Source of the DNA: an uncultured SAR86 cluster bacterium
Lineage (GTDB): Bacteria > Pseudomonadota > Gammaproteobacteria > Magnimaribacterales > D2472
DNA length: 64,000 bases
NCBI GenBank assembly: GCA_902626385.1
Contig: CACOEZ010000001.1
Coordinates: forward strand, 1 to 64,000
Direction of reading: 5' to 3'
Program-made: the position numbers and the translations under genes
Shown: positions 9,108 through 15,677 of the stretch, piece after piece
Layout: the number at the start of each line of letters is the position of its first letter
Numbering within the stretch: position 1 is the first letter of the stretch
The notes under the pieces: generated by a model
Seen by the model: only the letters and a program-made list of their open reading frames with translations
Told to the model about the DNA's origin: nothing
Database searches by the model: none

Positions 9108-9732
9108 AAAATTAGATTCTAAGGACGTTGAATTATTTTTATTAGATAATTTAGATTTCTTTGAAACCAGGGAATCATTGGTTAGTGAGTTGAAATTTAA
9201 ACATTCACAAAGTTCTGCTTCCTCAATCCTAGAAAGACAAGTCATAAAACTCAGAGAAGAACACAAAAATATTATTGAGCTCCTAAGATCATTTATTGAT
9301 ACTGCATCCATTAATGAAGATTTATTTAAAAAATCTAAGGATCTTACACTTAAGATACTTGAATCAGATACTGAAGGAGATATAAAAAAAACAGTTGAAC
9401 AAAGTTTTAAAAAAGACTTTGAAGTCGATAAATGTATGCTTGAGTTTTATGACAACGATGCACTTGATAAAATAGAGAATGCAACTGGTCTTTCTATGCA
9501 TAAAGGAGCCATTCATTGTGGATCTTTTTCAAACGAGAAAATGTTATTTCTTTTTAGTGATAAAAAAATTGAGTCTTTGGTTATTGCTGTAATTGTCATT
9601 GGAGAAAAAATAGGGCTATTAAAACTAGGCAGCTACGATAGAACAAAATATCTTGGAGATGAGGATACAACCTTTATAGAATACATAAGAGACGTACTTG
9701 AAAAAAAATTAACATCAAGCTATGGAAAATGA
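9100..9732 (+). CDS. DUF484 family protein
   Basis: A 210-residue cytosolic protein of the DUF484 (YigA) family, a GAF-like fold of unknown role that almost always lies between dapF and xerC in gammaproteobacteria. The N-terminal part has the family's short helical opening (VELFLLDNLDFFETRESL) followed by an acidic, probably coiled segment (about 40-75: ERQVIKLREEHKNIIELL). The C-terminal half ends in the typical LGSYDRTKY...FIEYIRDVLEKKL. It overlaps dapF by eight bases and xerC by eleven, so it is certainly co-transcribed. The function is not known for the family. Confidence 0.85.
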   Translation: MAKKLDSKDVELFLLDNLDFFETRESLVSELKFKHSQSSASSILERQVIKLREEHKNIIELLRSFIDTASINEDLFKKSKDLTLKILESDTEGDIKKTVEQSFKKDFEVDKCMLEFYDNDALDKIENATGLSMHKGAIHCGSFSNEKMLFLFSDKKIESLVIAVIVIGEKIGLLKLGSYDRTKYLGDEDTTFIEYIRDVLEKKLTSSYGK

Positions 9733-10618
9733 AACATTTATTAACAAAAATGTTGAAGAGTATATATCTTATATTGCGGACGTAAAAAATCTTTCAAAAA
9801 ATACTACTAATTCATATAAAAGAGACTTAAATAAATTCGCAAATTTTGTAATAGGTCTAGAAATTACTAACTATAGCTCTATCAATGATGAAATATGTTC
9901 GGCGTGGATTGGTGACTTATTTTCTGATGGTATTAATCCGAGAAGTATTCAGAGACATCTGTCATCAGCAAAGGGATTTTTTAAATATTTAAAGAAAAAT
10001 GGATTAGTAAATACGTCTCCATTTGATTTAATTTCTGCACCAAAAACTCCTAGCAATCTTCCTGACGTGTTGTCTCCGGAGGATGTAGAGCAGTTATTAA
10101 ACTTCAAGCCGTCTTCTCTGGTTGAAGTCAGAGATATGGCCATTGTTGAATTAATTTATTCTTCTGGATTAAGGGTTTCAGAGGCAATAGATATTGATAT
10201 TGCAGATTTTGAAGAGGATATGAGCTTTCTTAGAGTAATTGGCAAGGGTTCAAAAACAAGGTTAGTGCCATTGGGGAAATTTGCTATAAATGCAATTAAA
10301 AACTGGTTAATTGAAAGAGAAAAAATCGTTAATAATACAGATGCCCTTTTCTTAAACTCAAAAGGCACAAGACTTTCAGTAAGAAGTGTGCAAATTAGAT
10401 TAAAGAAAATGGCTCTCAAGCAAGGTCTTCCTCCAATATATCCTCATATGTTGAGACATAGTTTTGCAACACATATGCTTGAATCAAGTGGCGATTTGAG
10501 AACAATTCAAGAACTTCTAGGTCATAGCTCATTGTCAACCACTCAAATATACACAAAATTAGATTATCAGCATCTTGCAAAAATTTATGATCAAGCTCAT
10601 CCAAGGGCAAAGAAGTGA
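9722..10618 (+). CDS. xerC: Tyrosine recombinase XerC
   Basis: A 298-residue site-specific recombinase that with XerD resolves chromosome dimers at dif. An N-terminal SAM-like core-binding domain (about 1-90) is followed by the catalytic domain. Its Arg is in SGLRVSEAIDI and a Lys in IGKGSKTRLVPLG. The HxxR box is HMLRHSFATH, the second His is in LLGHSSLSTTQIYTKLD, and that segment also carries the nucleophilic Tyr. Length is exactly that of E. coli XerC. The position after dapF-DUF484 identifies it as XerC rather than XerD or an integrase. It overlaps the downstream HAD gene by four bases (GTGA). Confidence 0.95.
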   Translation: MENETFINKNVEEYISYIADVKNLSKNTTNSYKRDLNKFANFVIGLEITNYSSINDEICSAWIGDLFSDGINPRSIQRHLSSAKGFFKYLKKNGLVNTSPFDLISAPKTPSNLPDVLSPEDVEQLLNFKPSSLVEVRDMAIVELIYSSGLRVSEAIDIDIADFEEDMSFLRVIGKGSKTRLVPLGKFAINAIKNWLIEREKIVNNTDALFLNSKGTRLSVRSVQIRLKKMALKQGLPPIYPHMLRHSFATHMLESSGDLRTIQELLGHSSLSTTQIYTKLDYQHLAKIYDQAHPRAKK

Positions 10619-11319
10619 ATAAAATCATTAAGATGATCACTTTTGATCTTGATGATACTTTGTGGGACAACATACCGACTATCACAAAGGCGGAGTTTGA
10701 AACGAGAAAGTGGATAGAAAATCAAGTAGGTTTCGTTGATTGGGGAACCTTTGAAGACTTTCTTGATATTAGAGAGGCGCTCATTAAAGATGATGCGAGT
10801 ATTGCATGGGACATTAGTAAACTTAGAAAAGAAATATTTAGAATTAAGCTCGATCATATTCAACCAGAGAGCTTAAGGGATGAAATTGTTGAAGGAGCCT
10901 TTGAGCTATTTATCTCTAAAAGACATGAGGTAACCTTTTATGAGGGTGTGGAAGGTGCTATTCAAAAGCTTTCAAAGAAATACATTCTTGGAGTGCTTAC
11001 AAATGGGAATGCAGATATATATAAGTTTGATATTGGAAGATACTTTAAGTTTTCTATTAGTTCACTTGAGGCAAAAGATAGTAAACCCAATCGAGCGCAT
11101 TTTGACGAAGCTATTAAACAGGTTGATGGCATCAATTTTGATAATATCCTCCACATAGGCGATCATCAGATAAATGATATCTTAGCTGCATTTAATCTTG
11201 GAATTGAAACACTTTGGTTTAATAATAAAGATATGGAATGGGATCAAGATTTTACAAAGCCTAATGAATTTAAAGAATGGAAAAAATTACCAGAAATAAT
11301 ATCAAATAAATATGAGTAA
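10615..11319 (+). CDS. HAD-superfamily phosphatase (YigB-like)
   Basis: A 234-residue haloacid-dehalogenase hydrolase. Motif I is FDLDDTLWDN (nucleophile and acid/base Asp), motif II VLTNGNAD, motif III Lys within SKPNRAHFDEA, and motif IV HIGDHQINDILAA. A helical cap (about 20-90) follows motif I, subfamily IA. The gene order xerC-yigB is the same as in E. coli, where YigB dephosphorylates FMN and sugar phosphates; that specificity is only suggested here. The GTG start overlaps the xerC stop as GTGA. An ATG seven codons later is the alternative. Confidence 0.85.
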   Translation: MNKIIKMITFDLDDTLWDNIPTITKAEFETRKWIENQVGFVDWGTFEDFLDIREALIKDDASIAWDISKLRKEIFRIKLDHIQPESLRDEIVEGAFELFISKRHEVTFYEGVEGAIQKLSKKYILGVLTNGNADIYKFDIGRYFKFSISSLEAKDSKPNRAHFDEAIKQVDGINFDNILHIGDHQINDILAAFNLGIETLWFNNKDMEWDQDFTKPNEFKEWKKLPEIISNKYE

Positions 11320-11551
11320 CGAAGACCTTTCAAAAGCAATTAAGAGTATTATTGAAAAAGAATTAAAAGGCATCAGTAAATTAATACCGAGTGATGTTCT
11401 GTCAAATATTGAAAAAAGTATATCTCCTCAAATCGAAGACATAATTGAGCAAAGCGGTTTTGTTAAAAGATCAAAATATCGTAACCTTAAAAAGATTATT
11501 GATGATTTAGAAAAAAGACTTTCGGAATTAGAAAAAACTAGAGCTGATTAA
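11312..11551 (+). CDS. ubiK: UbiK-like (BMFP domain) accessory factor
   Basis: A 79-residue protein with the layout of the BMFP/YqiC family: an amphipathic N-terminal half, then a charged C-terminal coiled coil (about 55-77, DDLEKRLSELEK) introduced by a Phe-Val-x-Arg-x-x-Tyr segment, close to the family's Leu-Val-x-Arg-x-x-Phe. UbiK binds the UbiJ lipid-binding protein and is needed for efficient aerobic ubiquinone synthesis in E. coli. It overlaps the HAD gene by eight bases and its 3' end overlaps the convergent cupredoxin gene by 14. The assignment rests on pattern and length only, since such short coiled-coil proteins are hard to prove by eye. Confidence 0.6.
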   Translation: MSNEDLSKAIKSIIEKELKGISKLIPSDVLSNIEKSISPQIEDIIEQSGFVKRSKYRNLKKIIDDLEKRLSELEKTRAD

Positions 11552-12122
11552 GGTAATTATCAATCCTCTCAGAGTTCATTACTAAAGTTGATCTATAATT
11601 TTGTGAAGCTTGTTTAATATCATCCATATTTACAGCTTCTCCTACCTGAATTACTCCTATCATTGCCATCATCGCATGTGGATCACACTGATATACATAA
11701 ACGCCCTCTGTGTCTAAAGTTACACTTATATCTTGATTAAGTTGTCCAGCCCAAGGTTCTGCTCCAGCCGGAACCATGCCTTCAACAGATGCTGAATTAT
11801 GTGACATGTCTGTGGCTTTAAAATGAATAGTATCTCCAACAGAAACTTTAATTACGGCTGGCTCGAATATCATTTGGCCGCCATCACCAGTATTTAACAT
11901 CTTTACCTCATGCTCAGAACCTTCAGAAAGTTGAACTTTTTCTATTTCGACTGAGGCAGTTGAGGACATTTGACTGGCTTGGGCTACAGTCCCACAATCT
12001 TGACCTTCTAAACAAAGTTTAATTGGTAAAAATAATCTTTCTTTTACAGCTTCCTCATATTTCTTTCCATTAAAAAGAATCAAAAAACATAGAGGTAATA
12101 TTATTAAAATCTTATTTTTCAT
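11538..12122 (-). CDS. Pseudoazurin-like periplasmic cupredoxin
   Basis: A 194-residue exported protein with a type 1 copper domain at about 68-160. The ligands are visible: His108 in DMSHNSAS, Cys146 and His149 in YQCDPHAMM, and a Met at 151, 152 or 154. The GMVPAGAEPW loop matches pseudoazurin. Between signal peptide and cupredoxin lies a segment (about 22-50) with Cys37 and Cys43 (ERLFLPIKLCLEGQDCG) that resembles the N-terminal leader found on cytochrome c5-type proteins, joined by a Ser/Gln-rich linker. It is likely a periplasmic electron carrier. It is the last of the cytochrome c4-dsbA-cupredoxin run; its stop lies inside the convergent UbiK-like gene. Confidence 0.82.
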   Translation of the reverse strand: MKNKILIILPLCFLILFNGKKYEEAVKERLFLPIKLCLEGQDCGTVAQASQMSSTASVEIEKVQLSEGSEHEVKMLNTGDGGQMIFEPAVIKVSVGDTIHFKATDMSHNSASVEGMVPAGAEPWAGQLNQDISVTLDTEGVYVYQCDPHAMMAMIGVIQVGEAVNMDDIKQASQNYRSTLVMNSERIDNYLNQL

Positions 12123-12126
12123 GCTT

Positions 12127-12756
12127 TTAACTAAATGGTTTTTGAACTTCTACGAGATAGTCAACAACTTTTAACATTTCGCTTAATGATTGATTTGGTT
12201 TTGTTTTCACATAATATTTTCCATCCACTATCATAGTGGGAGTAGCATCTATTTTTAATTGTCTAGCATACTTAATTGCCCTATTAACTTTTTGCTTAAC
12301 GGTGAAAGAATTCAAATATTGAGTAGTAAGTTCAGGCGCTACACCAAATTTTTTTAAAAAATCTTGAATAGCCTTTGGGCTTTGAAGGAAATTTCCTTCT
12401 TTATGAATTGTTACAAAAACTGCGGAATGGGTTGAAGGATCTAATTTTAAAGATTCAATTGTGTAATACAGAGCTGCATGAAGCTGATGAATTCCTTGCC
12501 AGGTTATAGGCATTTTAACCAATTTTACATCTTCGTCTTGATTTGCTGCCCATGAATTAATGGCCGGCTCAAATGAATAACAGCCTAGACATCCATACCA
12601 AAACGCTTCCATTACCTCCACAACACCATCTTTTTTGACTGGAATTGGATTATTAACTTCAACATAATCAATACCTAGTCTGTATTCTGCATTTACGCCA
12701 ATTGTAAATAGAAATAAAATTGCAAGACCAAATTTAACCTTCAAAAATTTTTTCAT
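12127..12756 (-). CDS. dsbA: DsbA-like thiol:disulfide oxidoreductase with CLGC active site
   Basis: A 209-residue periplasmic protein with a signal peptide (about 1-23), thioredoxin fold and inserted helical domain as in DsbA. The active-site region reads FWYGC-LG-CYSFEP, Cys56 and Cys59, where DsbA normally has CPHC; flanking residues (WYG, CYSFEP) are DsbA-typical, so only the two central residues differ. The cis-proline loop is ATPTMIV. The gene overlaps cytochrome c4 by four bases (ATGA), and c4-dsbA near engB and polA is a Pseudomonas arrangement. Family membership is sure. The changed dipeptide should alter redox potential, which is inference. Confidence 0.88.
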   Translation of the reverse strand: MKKFLKVKFGLAILFLFTIGVNAEYRLGIDYVEVNNPIPVKKDGVVEVMEAFWYGCLGCYSFEPAINSWAANQDEDVKLVKMPITWQGIHQLHAALYYTIESLKLDPSTHSAVFVTIHKEGNFLQSPKAIQDFLKKFGVAPELTTQYLNSFTVKQKVNRAIKYARQLKIDATPTMIVDGKYYVKTKPNQSLSEMLKVVDYLVEVQKPFS

Positions 12757-13418
12757 TGATATAACCCATGCATATAATTTGCTAAAGCATTAATTTCATC
12801 ATCAGAAAGATTTTGTGCTATTGATTGCATCATTTCAGCTAACTCGCCTGAATTTCTTTCCTTAGATCTATAAGCTTTGAGCGTTGATTTTAAATATCCA
12901 ACTTGTTGGCCTGCAACAGAAGGAAAGCCTGCTAAGCTATTACCTTGTCCATGTACTGCATGACATGATGTACATGCTGGAACACCTTTTTTCATATTAC
13001 CAAATCTATAGAGCTGCGTCCCAAGCTGAAGTAATTCCTCATCGTTCTGAGCCTGTCCAACAGTTGAATTATATTTTGAGTAATACGCTGCAATGTCTAA
13101 CAAGTCTTTATCTTCCAGAGTTTGTAAATATGGTGTTACTGACATCATTAGTGCATTCATTCTTGCACCATCTCTAAAGTACTTTAATTGTTCATAGATG
13201 TACTTTTGATTTTGGCCTGCAAGCTTTGGCCAATCACTACTAATACTATTTCCATCAGCTCCATGGCAAGCTGCACACGACGCAACTAATTGTGAGCCAT
13301 TGTCTGCATTTCCTGATTGAAAATTTTCAGGAACTTTGATTTCTTTTGAACCTGCTTCTGCGGCACAAACCTCATTAAAAGAGCCTAAGAAAACAAAAAA
13401 TATTAAAAAATATTTCAT
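12753..13418 (-). CDS. Cytochrome c4 (diheme)
   Basis: A 221-residue periplasmic diheme cytochrome with a signal peptide ending near AEA. Two homologous domains each carry a CxxCH: CAACHGADG near residue 48 and CTSCHAVHG near 150. Candidate Met ligands lie in MNALMMSVTPYL and in LAEMMQSIAQNL. Such proteins pass electrons from the bc1 complex to terminal oxidases, consistent with the cytochrome oxidase locus at 24-32 kb. It is first of three genes with dsbA and the cupredoxin, divergent from engB across 66 bases. Confidence 0.93.
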   Translation of the reverse strand: MKYFLIFFVFLGSFNEVCAAEAGSKEIKVPENFQSGNADNGSQLVASCAACHGADGNSISSDWPKLAGQNQKYIYEQLKYFRDGARMNALMMSVTPYLQTLEDKDLLDIAAYYSKYNSTVGQAQNDEELLQLGTQLYRFGNMKKGVPACTSCHAVHGQGNSLAGFPSVAGQQVGYLKSTLKAYRSKERNSGELAEMMQSIAQNLSDDEINALANYMHGLYQ

Positions 13419-13484
13419 AGAAAATATTAGAGTGTATTGTTGATGTGTATTATAAACATAGGTTGATATGATATAAACGATTAA

Positions 13485-14066
13485 ATGAAAAACCTTTTTA
13501 AAAATACTGAGTTCGTTTTTGGGGTAACTGAGTATAAAAATCTTCCAAAAGACGAAGGAATTGAAATTCTGCTAGCTGGTAGGTCTAATGCAGGAAAATC
13601 AAGTGCGCTAAATGCTTTAACTGAAAACTTAAAGTTAGCGAGAATAAGTAAAACACCAGGCAGAACAACAGAAATCAATTTCTTTAAAGTTGACGAAAAT
13701 ATTAATCTTCTAGATCTTCCTGGATACGGTTATGCGAAATCTAGTAAGGCTAAAAGAAAAGATTGGGGGCCGCTGCTTGGTGAATACTTTCAAAATAGAA
13801 ACGCTCTGGCTTTAGTCATAATTTTTATGGATATTCGCCATCCGCTTAAAGAAAAAGATAAAGAAATGATAAATTTATGTAAAAATTTTGAAGTGCCTTT
13901 TTTACCTGTTCTGACAAAATCTGACAAATTAACAAGAAATAAAGTCAATAAAACGATTTCCTCAGTTAACAATGAAATTTTAGGTGTAAGTGCTATAGCA
14001 GTTTCATCGAAAGATATGAGTGGTTTTGACAAACTTCACAAACAAATACTAGAATTTATAAAGTAA
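13485..14066 (+). CDS. engB: Ribosome biogenesis GTPase EngB (YsxC)
   Basis: A 193-residue TrmE-Era-EngA-like GTPase involved in 50S assembly. G1 is GRSNAGKSS, G2 is TPGRTTEINFF, G3 is DLPGYGYAK and G4 is TKSDK, with a G5-like Val-Ser-Ser near the end. There is no extra domain. The position beside cytochrome c4 and polA is conserved in gammaproteobacteria. Its TAA shares a base with the ATG of the Coq4-like gene (TAATG), implying translational coupling. Confidence 0.95.
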   Translation: MKNLFKNTEFVFGVTEYKNLPKDEGIEILLAGRSNAGKSSALNALTENLKLARISKTPGRTTEINFFKVDENINLLDLPGYGYAKSSKAKRKDWGPLLGEYFQNRNALALVIIFMDIRHPLKEKDKEMINLCKNFEVPFLPVLTKSDKLTRNKVNKTISSVNNEILGVSAIAVSSKDMSGFDKLHKQILEFIK

Positions 14067-14581
14067 TGTTGGAATATCAAAAACAGGATTGTCACTTAAC
14101 CTTACAAGAAGGATTAGAGTGTTATTACAAGTCTTTTCCTGATTCAACTCAGGTGTTTGAAGATGATCATAGTTCTGGTACTTTGCTCAGAGATCATGAC
14201 TGCACCCATGTAATATTTGGCCTTGATATTTCAATTGAACAAGAGTCTATTTTAGATTCATGGGTTGTGTGGGGCAGTAAATGGGAATTGAAGTACATAT
14301 TAGGTTACAACAAACTTCCTCAAATTAAGCAACTCTATAAAGATCTATATAAAGAATTTGGCATTCTCGGTTTTTTAAAAATCTTTTGGAAGCTTGGTGG
14401 TATTAAGAGAAAAGTTATGTTCAGGGCGCTTAAAATGAAAAAAAAATGGCCATTTAAAATGCCTGAAGAATACTTAAATATAAAGATCTCAGAATTGAGA
14501 GAGAAACATGGCATAAAAATTCTTCTTCCTGAAGAAATGAATTACGTTCCTGTAAAAAGATTGGCTGCTACAAATAATTAG
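14066..14581 (+). CDS. Coq4-like ubiquinone biosynthesis protein
   Basis: A 171-residue protein with no signal peptide. Around residue 44 it has the Coq4 metal motif HDxxH-x11-E exactly: His44-Asp45, His48 and Glu60, in LRDHDCTHVIFGLD. Coq4 proteins bind a metal and in eukaryotes are needed for the C1 decarboxylation/hydroxylation step and for the coenzyme Q complex; bacterial relatives are little studied. The basic, Trp-rich C-terminal half (about 95-135) may contact membrane. It is coupled to engB by a TAATG junction and converges on the TonB_C/TPR gene with a 14-base overlap. The motif match makes this likely; the wider alignment is weak by eye. Confidence 0.6.
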   Translation: MLEYQKQDCHLTLQEGLECYYKSFPDSTQVFEDDHSSGTLLRDHDCTHVIFGLDISIEQESILDSWVVWGSKWELKYILGYNKLPQIKQLYKDLYKEFGILGFLKIFWKLGGIKRKVMFRALKMKKKWPFKMPEEYLNIKISELREKHGIKILLPEEMNYVPVKRLAATNN

Positions 14582-15677
14582 TTACATTGTTTATATAATT
14601 TTGAATATATTCAATTTGCCCTTCGTTTTTTGACATCCTTTTGGATCTTGTTAAATAAAATAGTCCTGTTTCAACATCGGACAAGTTCACATAAGAAGCC
14701 CCTATGTACAAATAAGAGATAGCAAGAACTGATTCAAATGGTTTTTTATCTCTAAGGTATTGATCTATCTTCTTGGATAACTCAATAATTCTTTGGTAAT
14801 CTTGGAGGCTATATAGAGATTCAATCATTATTGAGACTGCACCAACTAACATTGCTTCCGGAATTTCATCTTTTTCATTTTCTACTTTTGAAATAAACTC
14901 ATTTAAGTAAGTAATTGAATCTTTATAATTTTTTTGAAGAAACTTAATTCTTGCAAGTTCAAATAAAAACTCATTTTCATATTTTTTGTTTTCCATCGCT
15001 ATTTCAGTGGCAGAATCAAAGTATTTGTTTTTGATTTGATTTAGTACCCTCTCATATTTTCTTATAAGGCTTTTACTTCCAATTTGTAATTGAGCGCCAT
15101 CAAACATAAATGAGGTTCTGTGTTTTGCATTTTTTACAGCTATGTTTGAACCTTTATATGTTGCTGGCTTATATTTAATTGTCTTTGCCCAACGAACCGC
15201 TGACTTATTAAAGCCGTCGCATAATTCAAATTTAGCAAACGGTGAATGTAAATTGCCACACCAACTTTCTTCGACAGATATATTTTCAGTCTTTCCTTCA
15301 GCTGTAATGTCAAAATTCAGAATAACATATCCCATCTTTCTCTCCATCATCATTTGAGATGGGTATCGTAGATTTTTTCTATTTTCTGAAACTTTTTGAT
15401 AGCTAGTGAAGTCTGTAAGCATAAAGGCTTTTCTAGCATGAACATTATTTTTAAATTCTTTTCCTATTATGTAGAGAGCTCTGTTAGCCCTTTCTGTAAG
15501 TTTGCAGTTTGTGTTATGTCTGTTTTCAGGAAGAAGCCCCTCTTCAACAATACATTGATTAAAACTAATCTTTTCATTGTCTAATACATCATTAAAGTAA
15601 TTTATTAGATCATCTGCTACAACAAAATTTGATAGTAAAAGGGCTACATATAAATATTTGTGGTTAATGCGCTTCAT
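14568..15677 (-). CDS. Exported TonB C-terminal-like/TPR protein
   Basis: A 369-residue protein with a signal peptide (about 1-21, cleavage near VVADD). Residues about 100-195 look like a TonB C-terminal domain: Tyr-Pro near the start, then GYVILNFDITAEGKTENISV, and later FNKSAVRWAKTIKYKP, matching the family's ryrP ending. From about 210 onward there are helical pairs like TPR repeats (SATEIAMENKKYENEFLFELARI; YKDSITYLNEF; YIGASYVNLSDVETGLFYL). Unlike true TonB there is no Pro-rich spacer. A periplasmic scaffold or envelope role is inference. Its start overlaps the polA stop by 14 bases. Confidence 0.6.
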   Translation of the reverse strand: MKRINHKYLYVALLLSNFVVADDLINYFNDVLDNEKISFNQCIVEEGLLPENRHNTNCKLTERANRALYIIGKEFKNNVHARKAFMLTDFTSYQKVSENRKNLRYPSQMMMERKMGYVILNFDITAEGKTENISVEESWCGNLHSPFAKFELCDGFNKSAVRWAKTIKYKPATYKGSNIAVKNAKHRTSFMFDGAQLQIGSKSLIRKYERVLNQIKNKYFDSATEIAMENKKYENEFLFELARIKFLQKNYKDSITYLNEFISKVENEKDEIPEAMLVGAVSIMIESLYSLQDYQRIIELSKKIDQYLRDKKPFESVLAISYLYIGASYVNLSDVETGLFYLTRSKRMSKNEGQIEYIQNYINNVTNYL

